Shown here: piece after piece, positions 24,200 through 32,108 of the stretch
Layout of the letters: each line of letters begins with the position of its first letter
How positions within the stretch are numbered: position 1 is the first letter of the stretch
Source: Dactylosporangium sucinum
GTDB lineage: Bacteria; Actinomycetota; Actinomycetes; Mycobacteriales; Micromonosporaceae
Direction of reading: 5' to 3'
Assembly: GCF_014647515.1 (NCBI RefSeq)
Contig: NZ_BMPI01000006.1
Location: forward strand, 199,105 to 263,104
DNA: 64,000 nt
Notes under the pieces: generated by a model
Database searches by the model: none
Seen by the model: the letters and a program-made list of their open reading frames with translations, nothing else
Told to the model about the DNA's origin: nothing
Made by a program: the position numbers and the translations under genes

Positions 24200-26056
24200 A
24201 TGCGTTCGGAGTTCCTGTTGCGAATGGTGCGTCCGACGCCCCCACCGATTGGAGTGGGGATCGCGGTCGCTGCCCTCCTGGTCGCCGCGGAGACCCTCCT
24301 GATCTATCCACTCATGACCATCGCAAGAGGGCCGTCCCTGGTCATGATCTACCTGATCGGCGTCGTCACGGTGTCGATGGTGTGGGGCCTGACGCTGGGA
24401 TTCGCCACATCGTTGGCAAGCGTCCTGGCATACGACTTCTTCCACATCCCACCCATTCTGGGATTCGCGGTCGCCGATACCCGGGACTGGGTCATGCTCG
24501 CCGTCCTCGCCGGGGTCTCCTTGGTGACCGCCGCCTTGGCGGACCTGTCCCGACTGCGGGCCGCGCAGGCCCAGGAATCCGATCTCACCGCCGAGATGGC
24601 CGGCCTGCTGCTCAACACGGACGACGTTGCCGCCGCGCTGCCCGCGGCCGCCCAACGGATCGCGCACGCGCTCGATCTGCCGGGTGTGGCGATCAAGCTC
24701 GAAGCCGTCCCCGACGGCACCGGCCGGGACTCGGTGTTTCCGCTGCGCGACGGCGCGACCTCGCTCGGGACCCTGGAGGTCCCGGACGGCATGCCTGAGG
24801 TGTCGCGACGGCGGCTGCGGGAGAAGGTCGTCCCGTCGCTCGAGTCGCTGCTCCACGCCGCCCACGAGCGTGCGGCCATACTCGACTCCCTCCGAGCACG
24901 GCGCGACGAGCTGCGGCTGCTCGCCCATCAGCAGGCCGCGTTGCGGCGGGTGGCGACGCTCGTCGCGCGTGGCGCCAGTCCGACCGAGGTCTTCGCCGCG
25001 GTTACGGCAGAGATCAGCCAACTCCTCGGCGCACGTCACACGACGCTGTTGCGCTACGAGCCCGACGACACGGTCACCATCGTCTCGACCAACGAGCCCA
25101 CACTGATGTCGTTGGTCCACAGCCGCTGGTCGGCCAGCAACGGCAACATCGCAGGACTGGTGCGCCGAACCGGTCGCGCCACCCGGATGGACGACGACGA
25201 AGACACCGCCGGCCCCGGCACCCGCGAACATGAACTGGACATCTGTGCGGCGATCGGTCTGCCGGTCGTCGTCGAGGACCGCTTGTGGGGAGTTCTCGTC
25301 GTCTCGTCCAGGCGGGCCGAGCCCCTGCCGCCCGACGCGGAGGAGCGCATCAGGGGCTTCACGGACCTTGCCGCCACCGCCATCGCGAACGCCGACAACC
25401 GCGCCGAACTCATCGCGTCCCGTGCCCGCATCGTGGCGGCCGCCGACGAGGCACGTCGGCGCATTGAACGCGATCTGCACGACGGCGCCCAGCAACAGCT
25501 CATCTCAATCGGGCTCGAGCTGCGCGCGGCCGAGCATTGCACGACGCTTGAGCAGGTCAAGGCGCAGGTGTCGGATGTCGCTACAGAAATCAAGAGCATG
25601 CATGATCATCTGCGGGAAATCTCGCGAGGCATTCACCCACCGATTCTGACCACCGGCGGACTGGAGCCGGCACTCAGATCGCTCGCCCGCCGTTCCGCAG
25701 TCCCGGTGGAGCTTGACATCCATCTCGATCAGCGATTGTCCTCGAGCGTCGAGGTGGCCGCGTATTACGTCGTGTCGGAATCGCTGACGAACGCGACAAA
25801 GCACGCACACGCGTCGCTCGTGCACATCGTCGCGGAGCTGCAAGGCGAGACGCTTCAGCTCGCGATCCGCGACAACGGAGTCGGCGGAGCCAACCCCGAC
25901 AAGGGATCCGGACTCACGGGCCTGATCGACCGCGTGGTGGCGCTCGGCGGACACATGACGATCACGAGTCCTGCGGACGGCGGGACGTCGCTGTCGGCCG
26001 CCATCCCGACCCGGCACACCGACCCGTTCGCTCCCCCGGCTCCGGCCAAGCGCTGA
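24200..26056 (+). CDS. Membrane sensor histidine kinase (DUF4118/KdpD-like TM, GAF, HisKA_3)
   Basis: 618 aa. The N-terminus has four hydrophobic segments (about 17-38, 45-62, 64-80, 95-115) of the KdpD-type DUF4118 kind. Helical and coiled-coil linkers and a GAF domain follow (about 255-400, IGLPVVVEDRLWGVLVVSSRR). The HisKA_3 dimerisation helix has phospho-acceptor H427 in ERDLHDGAQQQL, the NarL/DesK type. The ATPase shows the N-box SESLTNATKHA (N531) and the G-box DNGVGGANPDKGSGL. No response regulator is adjacent, so it is an orphan that probably signals to a LuxR-type regulator elsewhere. The linked membrane protein gene starts 36 bp later. Confidence 0.92.
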   Translation: MRSEFLLRMVRPTPPPIGVGIAVAALLVAAETLLIYPLMTIARGPSLVMIYLIGVVTVSMVWGLTLGFATSLASVLAYDFFHIPPILGFAVADTRDWVMLAVLAGVSLVTAALADLSRLRAAQAQESDLTAEMAGLLLNTDDVAAALPAAAQRIAHALDLPGVAIKLEAVPDGTGRDSVFPLRDGATSLGTLEVPDGMPEVSRRRLREKVVPSLESLLHAAHERAAILDSLRARRDELRLLAHQQAALRRVATLVARGASPTEVFAAVTAEISQLLGARHTTLLRYEPDDTVTIVSTNEPTLMSLVHSRWSASNGNIAGLVRRTGRATRMDDDEDTAGPGTREHELDICAAIGLPVVVEDRLWGVLVVSSRRAEPLPPDAEERIRGFTDLAATAIANADNRAELIASRARIVAAADEARRRIERDLHDGAQQQLISIGLELRAAEHCTTLEQVKAQVSDVATEIKSMHDHLREISRGIHPPILTTGGLEPALRSLARRSAVPVELDIHLDQRLSSSVEVAAYYVVSESLTNATKHAHASLVHIVAELQGETLQLAIRDNGVGGANPDKGSGLTGLIDRVVALGGHMTITSPADGGTSLSAAIPTRHTDPFAPPAPAKR

Positions 26057-26092
26057 AACCACGCTCATTGCATCGGGGGGCGCGCGGGTCCG

Positions 26093-27187
26093 ATGATCGG
26101 GCCTGTGCGAATCAGCTGGCAAGCCGTTGTGGGTGGGCTGTCCGGTGTGACCGCGGCCGCGGTCTGGGCCTTGAGCTTGGCGATCTATCAGCCGTTCATG
26201 CAGCCGAGCGGATTCTGGGCCGATCCGCAGACGGGTGCGAGCTTTCCGGAACTTGCCGGCAACAACACCTATTGGCCCCGCGACGTCCGGCAGCTGGCGA
26301 TCCTGTTGGCGCTTGCCGGGGTGATCCTGATCGTCGACGGGCGGATCCGCGGCGTCGTCACCGGCGCGGTCGCCACGGGCGCCTGGCTGATCGCCGACCT
26401 GTGGCTGGACCGGGTCGACATCTCGGGTCAGGCCGCCGCCGCGTGGCTCGGCGTTGGCGGTGGCCTCGGCTTCTTCGCGACCGCCCTGGTCGGCGCACGT
26501 CTCTCGACCGGCCGCGGCGCCGGCCGCGGACCCGTGGCCTCCGCCGCCGCGAAGGACCTGGCCGCCGGCACCGCAGCGGTCCTGGCGGTCACGTCCACGC
26601 TGATCACCACTCCGTGGGACGAGCCCGTCACGCGACCGGACCTTGTCCGGGTCGAGGACGCGCTGCTCGCGATCAAGTCGGGCCTGGTGGTGATGTTCGC
26701 GGTGGTCGCGGTGAGCCTGGTCGCGCGACGACTCACCACCGCCCGCGCCTGGCTGGTCGCTGCATTCGTCGTCGTGGCCGCGCTGGCGGCCTGGCCCGGC
26801 AGCGGCGCCGCCTCCTACGGCTCGCTGCTAGTCGCGCCGATCGCCGTGTCGCTCGCCGTGGCGGCCGCGCGCGACGTTCCCCTTGGCCGGTTGGTCGCGG
26901 TCGCGGGCGCATGCTCGGTGACCCTGCCGTTGTCCTTGCTGATCCTGTACTTCGGCGGCACGGCGGCAGGCGGGGCGATGACGTCGCTCGCCGGTAATCC
27001 ACCGGTCAACGGCGCCGACACCGACTTGTCCATCGCCCTGGCCGGCCTCGCGCTCGGGCTGCTGCTGGCACTCGCCGGCTACGGAGCGACCCGCCCGGCC
27101 CGCGGCGACGCCGGCGCGTCCGGGCGGGAGCGGGCCCGCCCGGACGCGGCCGCCGGTCAGCCGGCGGCGGAGGAGAAGACCGGGTAG
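26093..27187 (+). CDS. Hypothetical polytopic membrane protein
   Basis: 364 aa, no recognised family. About nine hydrophobic segments are visible, e.g. LAILLALAGVILIV, MFAVVAVSLVA, LVAAFVVVAALAAW and IALAGLALGLLLALAGYG. The N-terminal extracellular-looking loop (FMQPSGFWADPQTGASFPEL) is followed by paired helices. The C-terminus is charged and probably cytosolic. It may be co-transcribed with the sensor kinase, 36 bp away, as an accessory membrane subunit. Its 3' end overlaps the convergent esterase gene by 31 bp. Confidence 0.6.
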   Translation: MIGPVRISWQAVVGGLSGVTAAAVWALSLAIYQPFMQPSGFWADPQTGASFPELAGNNTYWPRDVRQLAILLALAGVILIVDGRIRGVVTGAVATGAWLIADLWLDRVDISGQAAAAWLGVGGGLGFFATALVGARLSTGRGAGRGPVASAAAKDLAAGTAAVLAVTSTLITTPWDEPVTRPDLVRVEDALLAIKSGLVVMFAVVAVSLVARRLTTARAWLVAAFVVVAALAAWPGSGAASYGSLLVAPIAVSLAVAAARDVPLGRLVAVAGACSVTLPLSLLILYFGGTAAGGAMTSLAGNPPVNGADTDLSIALAGLALGLLLALAGYGATRPARGDAGASGRERARPDAAAGQPAAEEKTG

Positions 27188-27960
27188 AAGCCACCGGACT
27201 GGCCGGCGGCGGTCGGGTGGTAGGAGATGCCGAGGCTGAGGTAGTTGAGCGCGTGCAGCCACTTCTCGCCGTAGCTGCAGAGCTGGTGGCCCACGAAGAT
27301 CGACCGTACGTCGGCGAACTTGAACCCGGCCGCCGTGGCGGCCGTCTTGGTGACGTCGTCGAGCAGATTGATGCCCTCGTTGATCTTCGCGCGGGAGTTC
27401 GCGCTCAGCCCGACGCAGATCGTGCCGAGCTGGTAGAAGACCGGGTAGCCGACGACCACCACGCGGGCCGAGGGCGACCGGCCCTTGATGCCGTTGTAGA
27501 CGGCGGCGAGCTTCGCCGGCAGCTCGCGGCGCACCTTGTCCTCGGCGGCCTGCACGGCGGCGATGCAGTCGGTCTCGCCGTACAGCACGCAGGCGGTCAT
27601 GATGCTGGAGAACCCGACGTCGTTGCCGCCGACGGTGACGCTGACCAGGGTGGTGGTCGACGACAGGGCGGCGAGCTGGGTGTTGATCACGTCCGCGGTC
27701 GTGGCGCCGGAGCAGGCGACCGAGCGGTACGAGGCGGGCTTGACTCTGGCGTTGTAGAGGGCCGAGTAGGCGTTGGTGCTGCGCTGGCACGAGCCGCTCT
27801 CGGCGGTGTAGCTGTCGGCACCGACACCGGAGGCGTACGAGTCGCCGAGGGCGACGTAGCGATCGGTGGCGGCGGCGCTGGCCGGGGCCGCGGCCGCGAA
27901 CGTGGCGGCGAGGGCGGCCGCCAGGCTCAGGGTGAGGGTAACGAGTCGGGTTCTCCGCAC
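27157..27960 (-). CDS. Secreted SGNH/GDSL esterase (Streptomyces scabies esterase type)
   Basis: 267 aa. Sec signal peptide (MRRTRLVTLTL to PASAAATD). Block I is GDSYASG with nucleophile Ser, block III is VGGNDVGF, and the catalytic His is in ISYHPTAAGQ. Paired cysteines (SGSCQRS/VACSG, TACV/TDC, TICVG/HQLC) point to three disulphides, as in the secreted SGNH lipases of actinomycetes. It is expected to hydrolyse esters or lipids outside the cell. Convergent overlap with the 26093-27187 gene leaves no room for a separate terminator. Confidence 0.9.
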   Translation of the reverse strand: MRRTRLVTLTLSLAAALAATFAAAAPASAAATDRYVALGDSYASGVGADSYTAESGSCQRSTNAYSALYNARVKPASYRSVACSGATTADVINTQLAALSSTTTLVSVTVGGNDVGFSSIMTACVLYGETDCIAAVQAAEDKVRRELPAKLAAVYNGIKGRSPSARVVVVGYPVFYQLGTICVGLSANSRAKINEGINLLDDVTKTAATAAGFKFADVRSIFVGHQLCSYGEKWLHALNYLSLGISYHPTAAGQSGGFYPVFSSAAG

Positions 27961-28054
27961 GTCGCGCTCCTGTTGTGGAGGGGGTGTCCGGAGATTGATA
28001 TCAAGCTATGGATGCGGCAAGGAAGATTCACTTGCGCCAAATGATCATAGGAAT

Positions 28055-28069
28055 CTATCGGTACGATAG
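28055..28069. promoter_or_regulatory. Perfect palindrome CTATCG-GTA-CGATAG
   Basis: A 15-bp palindrome lies 95 bp upstream of the secreted esterase ATG (minus strand) and next to an AT-richer stretch (AAATGATCATAGGAAT). Size and symmetry fit a TetR-like dimer site; which regulator binds it is unknown. Confidence 0.4.
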
Positions 28070-28082
28070 GCCCGAAATGCCG

Positions 28083-28256
28083 TTACCGGCGGACGGATGA
28101 TCGCGCCCCGGCCGACGAGTTGGCGGGGCGCGGATCGACTTCGGTCCGGGACGCCGCTTGGGGCGGGCCGGAGACGGCCGCCGACGCGCGGCCGGCGCCG
28201 AGCGGCACGGCGACCCCGGTGGCGAGCGCGGCTGCGAGCAGGTGCCGGCGGGTCAG
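28083..28256 (-). pseudogene. Orphan Tat-type signal peptide fragment
   Basis: On the minus strand, directly after the winged-helix gene stop, one frame reads TRRHLLAAALATGVAVPLG then AGRASAAVSG, a typical twin-arginine signal peptide with an AxA site. About 27 more residues follow before TAA at 28083-28085. No ATG, GTG or TTG lies between the upstream stop and the RR motif (only CTG at 28256), and no mature domain follows. This looks like the remnant of a secreted or lipoprotein gene. Confidence 0.4.
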
Positions 28257-28265
28257 CGCGGGGGG

Positions 28266-28628
28266 TTATCGGTCCTCAGGGGTGCCGGTGGTCTCGACGC
28301 GGGCGATGAGCTGCTTGAGCCGCGCGATCTCCTCGGCGAGGGCCGTGTCGCCGGCTGTGGTGAGGGTGATCCAGGTCCGGCCGCGCTTGCCGGCGTACCC
28401 CTTCTCGATCTCGATCAGCCCGGCCGTCTCCAGCACGCTCAGATGCTTGGAGAGGTTCCCGGCGGTCAGATCCAGCTGCGTGCGCAGGTAGCCGAACTCC
28501 GCCCGGCGCGCCTCGTGCGCGACGGTGAGGATCCCCAGCCGCACCCGCTGGTGCACCACCTCGTCCAGCCCGTTGACCGGGTGGCCGTCCGGCTCGTGCG
28601 GGTCCGGGGTCCCGTTCTCGGAGGTCAC
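28266..28628 (-). CDS. Winged-helix transcriptional regulator (ArsR/MarR-like)
   Basis: 120 aa. GTG start at 28628 overlapping the membrane-protein stop (GTGA). The wHTH is clear: VRLGILTVAHEARRAEFGYL, then recognition region LTAGNLSKHLSVLETAGLIE, then wing GKRGRTWITLT. This family (transcriptional regulator, ‘winged helix DNA-binding’) often pairs with a small membrane protein in the same operon, as here. A near-palindrome at 29331-29348, upstream of the partner gene, is a candidate autoregulatory site. Confidence 0.85.
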   Translation of the reverse strand: MTSENGTPDPHEPDGHPVNGLDEVVHQRVRLGILTVAHEARRAEFGYLRTQLDLTAGNLSKHLSVLETAGLIEIEKGYAGKRGRTWITLTTAGDTALAEEIARLKQLIARVETTGTPEDR

Positions 28629-29305
28629 CGGCGCCGCCGGCCGGCCAGCGCGAAGCCGATCGCGCCCAGCAGGAGCACGGTGCCGTTGATGAACTGCTGC
28701 GGCAGGAACGCCGTCCCGATTCCCTGGCCCTGCCAGTGCCAGCCGAAGTCGATCGGCACCAGCGCCACCGTCAGATAGCCGAGGGTGAACACCAGCAGCC
28801 CGAGGTTGCGCTCCAGCCGGGCCAGCACCAGCAGCGCCACGCCGATCGTGCCCCACGGTGCGATCAGCCGGTCCAGCGCGAGCACCCAGTCCGGGAACCG
28901 GTGCGGGTGGGTCGGGAAGTACAGGCGCGCCGCCACCCAGGCGGCGATGAACAGGACGGTCAGCGCGACGCCGGTGATCGCGTACGGCAGCACCCGGGTG
29001 CCCAGCCCGCGCGCCCGGGCGACCCGCACGTAGCAGACGGCGATCGCGACGTACGCCAGCAGCAGCGCCGGCGGCCAGTAGTACAGCACGCCTTGACGCG
29101 AGAACTGGCACGCGGTGCCGTCGCTCACGCAGTGGGAGACGAGGAAGTACCAGTCGAACGGGATCCCTACGAAGGTCACCACGGCCAGCACCAGCAGCGC
29201 GAACCAGGTCACCCGCTGGTCGGCCCGCACCCGGCGGGCGAGGCCACGCACCTCCGACAACAGCCGGCGGGGATCGCCGCCGGCGGGTACCGAATCAGTG
29301 GTCAT
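28625..29305 (-). CDS. Hypothetical membrane protein coupled to the winged-helix regulator
   Basis: 226 aa, ATG at 29305. Six hydrophobic segments are visible: VTWFALLVLAVVTFVGI, WPPALLLAYVAIAVCYV, YAITGVALTVLFIAAWV, GTIGVALLVLA, LGLLVFTLGYLTVALV and GTVLLLGAIGFALAG. An extracellular Cys-containing loop (HCVSDGTACQFS) follows the first. No transporter motif is seen. It is upstream of and overlapping the regulator gene, so it may act as a sensor or sequestering partner. Confidence 0.65.
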   Translation of the reverse strand: MTTDSVPAGGDPRRLLSEVRGLARRVRADQRVTWFALLVLAVVTFVGIPFDWYFLVSHCVSDGTACQFSRQGVLYYWPPALLLAYVAIAVCYVRVARARGLGTRVLPYAITGVALTVLFIAAWVAARLYFPTHPHRFPDWVLALDRLIAPWGTIGVALLVLARLERNLGLLVFTLGYLTVALVPIDFGWHWQGQGIGTAFLPQQFINGTVLLLGAIGFALAGRRRR

Positions 29306-29330
29306 GCCGATAGGTTTCCACAGCAAACCA

Positions 29331-29348
29331 ATTTGCGCTAGCGCCAAT
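29331..29348. promoter_or_regulatory. Imperfect palindrome around GCGCTAGCGC
   Basis: ATTTGCGCTAGCGCCAAT matches its reverse complement at 16 of 18 positions. It lies 26 bp upstream of the membrane-protein ATG on the minus strand, so it is a candidate operator for the winged-helix regulator encoded in that operon. Confidence 0.45.
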
Positions 29349-29387
29349 CGAGGCCGCGGTACGGCGGTGAGCCCGAAGTGCCGACGA

Positions 29388-29417
29388 ATTTCGCGTTAGT
29401 CGACGTTGACGCGAAAT
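29388..29417. promoter_or_regulatory. TetR operator
   Basis: A 30-bp inverted repeat: ATTTCGCGTTA (29388-29398), an 8-bp centre, and TGACGCGAAAT (29407-29417), with 10 of 11 arm positions complementary. It overlaps the -35 hexamer of the promoter for the TetR gene that starts 27 bp on, the usual layout for autorepression. Confidence 0.7.
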
Positions 29418-29435
29418 GGCGGGCGCCGGTAGCGT
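29406..29435 (+). promoter_or_regulatory. Promoter of the TetR-glycosyltransferase operon
   Basis: TTGACG (29406-29411), 18-bp spacer, TAGCGT (29430-29435). The ATG at 29444 lies 8 nt beyond the -10, so the transcript is probably leaderless. The -35 sits inside the TetR operator. Confidence 0.6.
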
Positions 29436-29443
29436 GCTGGGTG

Positions 29444-30031
29444 ATGAACGCTCCCCGGCGGTACACCATGCGGGCCCGCGCCGAGGCGAAGGCGGCGACC
29501 CGGCTTCGCGTGCTGCGGGCCGTGCTCGAGCTGAGCGAGGAGAAGATGACGATCGAGATAACCCTCGACGAGGTCGCCTCCCGGGCCGCGACGAGCGTGC
29601 AGACGGTGCTGCGGCACTTCGGCAGCCGCGACGGGTTGCTGGACGCGGCGGTCGCGCTCGCCTCCGCCGAGGTCGAGCAGGAGCGCCGGGCCCCGGCCGG
29701 CGACGTGGCCGGCGCGGTCGAGGCGGTCGTGGCGCACTACGAGCGGCGCGGCGACTTCGTCCTGCGGCTGCTCGGCCAGGAGCACGACCCACGCATCGCC
29801 GCCGTGGTCGGCCCGGGCAAGGAGCTCCATCGCCGCTGGGTCGAGGACACCTTCGGCCCGCAGCTGCAGGCCCGGCCGGAGGGCGACCGGGAGGCGCTGG
29901 CCGACCTGCTCGTGGTCGCCACCGACCTCTACACGTGGAAGCTGCTGCGCCGCGACCGCGGCCTCGACCGGCCCACGACCCAGTCGCGGATGCACGCCAT
30001 GGTCACCGCGATCCTCGCCGGCGGCGACTGA
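29444..30031 (+). CDS. TetR-family transcriptional regulator
   Basis: 195 aa. N-terminal HTH: TRLRVLRAVLELSEEKMTIE, then TLDEVASRAATSVQTVLRHF with the typical TVLRHFGSRDGLL end. The C-terminal helical ligand domain is unassigned. Start ATG 29444 is preferred over a GTG one codon upstream because of the -10 spacing. The gene is 28 bp upstream of a glycosyltransferase gene, so it likely senses the acceptor substrate of that enzyme. It sits downstream of a 30-bp inverted-repeat operator. Confidence 0.88.
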   Translation: MNAPRRYTMRARAEAKAATRLRVLRAVLELSEEKMTIEITLDEVASRAATSVQTVLRHFGSRDGLLDAAVALASAEVEQERRAPAGDVAGAVEAVVAHYERRGDFVLRLLGQEHDPRIAAVVGPGKELHRRWVEDTFGPQLQARPEGDREALADLLVVATDLYTWKLLRRDRGLDRPTTQSRMHAMVTAILAGGD

Positions 30032-30059
30032 CCCCGGCCGGACGGAAGGAGTCCAGCGG

Positions 30060-31196
30060 ATGCACACGTTGTTCGTCACCGTCGACGCCGGCGGCAATCT
30101 GCCGCCCGCGCTCGGCATCGCCCGCGAGATCGTCCGCCGCGGCGGCACCGCCCGGTTCCTCGGCCACGAGCCGCAGCGCGCCGCCATTGAACGCGCCGGG
30201 CTCCCGTTCACCGCCGTCCGCGACGGGCTCGCCTACGACGCGGCCGCGCCGCGCAGCACGCTGTCCGGGCTGCGCGACCTGACCGCGGTCTTCGCCGACC
30301 GGGGCATCGGCGCCGACGCGATCCGGCTGGCCGGGCAGGAGCCCACCGACGTGGTCATCGTGGACTGCCTCCTGCTCGGCGCGCTGGACACCGTCCGGCG
30401 GGCCGGGCTGCCGACCGTCTCGCTGGTGCACACCCTGTTCGGCTTCTTCGAGGGCGAGGCTCGCGGCCCGGTCGGCGCGATCCTGCGCCTGCGGGGGATC
30501 CGGATGCGACCGATCCTCCACGCGCCCGAGCTGAGCCTGGTCACCGTCCGCGCCGACTTCGAGCCACCCCGCCGCGCTCCGTTCCCGGCATCCGTGCGGC
30601 ACGTCGGCCCGGTCTGGCAGGACCCACCCCGCGCCGCCGAACCGGCACCCGGTCGCCCCCGCGTGCTCGTCAGCCTCAGCACCACCCGGTTTCCCGGGCA
30701 GGACCGCGCGCTGCAGCGCATCCTCGATGCCGTCGGTGGCCTCGACCTCGACGCGGTCGTCACCACCGGCCCGAGCATCGACCCGGCCACCCTGCGCGCA
30801 CCCGCCAACGCCACCGTGCACCGGCACCTCGACCACGCCGAGGTCATGCCGTCGGCCTCGCTCGTCATCGGCCACGGCGGGCACAGCACCACCGCGCGTG
30901 CCCTCGCCTACGGCATCCCCCTGCTGGTCCTGCCGATGCACCCGCTGATGGACCAGACCGCCATCGGGCGCGCCCTCGAACGGCACGGCGCCGGCCGGAT
31001 GCTCCCCCGAACGGCCGGCGTCGAGACCATCCGCGCCGCCGTGACCGACCTGCTCGCCGACGGACCGCACCGCGGCGCCGCCGCCCGCCTCGGCGCCGAC
31101 ATCCGCCTCGCCGACGGCGCCGCCACCGCCGTCGACCTCCTCGAAACCACCCACCAGCCGATCAGCCGGCCCCCGCGCGGCGCAGGCGGACGGTGA
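30060..31196 (+). CDS. MGT/GT1-family glycosyltransferase
   Basis: 378 aa, GAAGGAG 9 nt before the ATG. GT-B fold: N-terminal HTLFVTVDAGGNLPPALGIA, and a C-terminal nucleotide-sugar signature equivalent to the PSPG box, GHGGHSTTARALAYGIPLLV with PMHPLMDQ. It resembles macrolide and antibiotic glycosyltransferases used for detoxification or tailoring; which sugar and acceptor is unknown. Transcribed with the TetR gene. Its last ~12 codons (from HQPISRPP) run antisense to a decayed kinase end and may be a recent extension. Confidence 0.88.
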   Translation: MHTLFVTVDAGGNLPPALGIAREIVRRGGTARFLGHEPQRAAIERAGLPFTAVRDGLAYDAAAPRSTLSGLRDLTAVFADRGIGADAIRLAGQEPTDVVIVDCLLLGALDTVRRAGLPTVSLVHTLFGFFEGEARGPVGAILRLRGIRMRPILHAPELSLVTVRADFEPPRRAPFPASVRHVGPVWQDPPRAAEPAPGRPRVLVSLSTTRFPGQDRALQRILDAVGGLDLDAVVTTGPSIDPATLRAPANATVHRHLDHAEVMPSASLVIGHGGHSTTARALAYGIPLLVLPMHPLMDQTAIGRALERHGAGRMLPRTAGVETIRAAVTDLLADGPHRGAAARLGADIRLADGAATAVDLLETTHQPISRPPRGAGGR

Positions 31197-31310
31197 AGGC
31201 CGATCCGTGGCCGGGTTCGCGCGCCGCGGTGACGGCGCCGCCGTGAGCCTCGACCGGCCGCGCACGATGGCGACGCCGCGGCCGTCACCGTGCCGGAGCC
31301 CGCTCCGCAC
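31162..31310 (-). pseudogene. 3' remnant of a histidine kinase ATPase domain (frameshifted)
   Basis: On the minus strand, GLRHGDGRGVAIVRG reads in one frame, then VEAHGGAVTAAREPGHGSAF and TVRLRRAGAG-stop read after a -1 shift. Together they make the G2-box and last strand of a HisKA ATPase (normally GRGLAIVRAVVEAHGG...GSxFTVRLP). Only ~50 codons survive, cut off 25 bp from the stop of the next gene. Its last part overlaps the glycosyltransferase 3' end on the opposite strand. Confidence 0.6.
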
Positions 31311-31334
31311 GGTGCGGCCGCAGCCGGACGTGGG

Positions 31335-31976
31335 TCAGTGCGCGACCGGGCAACCGCCGGTGAGCTTGCCGAGGAACTCGTTCGGGTCGTAGAAGTGCTC
31401 GACCTGCAGGAGCTTCAGGTCGTCGTCCACCTTCGCGATGCTCACGCCGAACATCTCGATCGTGCTGCCGTCGGGCTGGAACCCGTGGTACTCACCCTCG
31501 AACGCGCCCCAGTGCCGCCACTTGAACGTGACGACCGGCGGCGGGCTGAGGACCTCCAGCACCTCCCAGTAGAACCCGCCCGGGAACGCCTTGTGGAAGA
31601 TGTGGTGCGAGGACTCGAACGACTCCTTGCCGCTGCGGTAGAAGGCGCTGTTCCCGATCAGGATGTTGTAGCTGCCGGTGTCGGCGATGTCCTGCGCGCT
31701 CGCCCACGGACCGCCGTTGACGTTGGTCCGGAAGTGCTCGGTCACCATCGACACCCAGGTCTGCGGGTCCTTCTTGTGCGAGACCTCCATCTCGAAGACC
31801 TGCACGATCTTCTCGACGACGGCCTCGAGCGAGTCGGGCGCGAACTGGTGGGTGCGCTGACCGGGCATGACGGTGTGCGACAGGTGGTAGTCGGGAACAC
31901 CGTCACGCCAGTGCGCCGGCTCGGTGGCCTCCACGACGGCGGTGCGGCCCTGCAGCCACAACGGGGTTTCGGTCAC
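31335..31976 (-). CDS. SnoaL/NTF2-like fold protein
   Basis: 213 aa from GTG 31976, with a GAAGGGCGG stretch upstream. NTF2-like features are the helix-rich N-terminus and the curved sheet (VVTFKWRHWGAFEGEYHGFQ, TIEMFGVSIAKVDDDLKLLQ, EHFYDPNEFLG). The FxxEG and EHFYD motifs suggest a SnoaL-type ester cyclase or related ligand-binding protein, but no cyclisation cluster is nearby. It lies downstream of the aldo/keto reductase gene on the same strand. Confidence 0.7.
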   Translation of the reverse strand: MTETPLWLQGRTAVVEATEPAHWRDGVPDYHLSHTVMPGQRTHQFAPDSLEAVVEKIVQVFEMEVSHKKDPQTWVSMVTEHFRTNVNGGPWASAQDIADTGSYNILIGNSAFYRSGKESFESSHHIFHKAFPGGFYWEVLEVLSPPPVVTFKWRHWGAFEGEYHGFQPDGSTIEMFGVSIAKVDDDLKLLQVEHFYDPNEFLGKLTGGCPVAH

Positions 31977-32047
31977 GATGCGGTTTCCGCCCTTCAAGGG
32001 TCGACAAACGGAGGGGATGACCCACGGTGGCGCCACGAGCACCACCG

Positions 32048-32074
32048 GTCGGTAGTCACAGTGAGACTACCGAC
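32048..32074. promoter_or_regulatory. Perfect 10-bp-armed inverted repeat (operator or terminator)
   Basis: GTCGGTAGTC (32048-32057) and GACTACCGAC (32065-32074) enclose 7 nt. It sits between the aldo/keto reductase stop (32109) and the SnoaL-like gene start (31976), both minus strand. No T-run follows. It may end the reductase transcript or bind a dimeric regulator of the SnoaL-like gene; TAGTCT inside it could be a -10. Confidence 0.5.
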
Positions 32075-32108
32075 GTTGCCGCATTGACGGAAGCCGCTCT
32101 CCCCAGGA

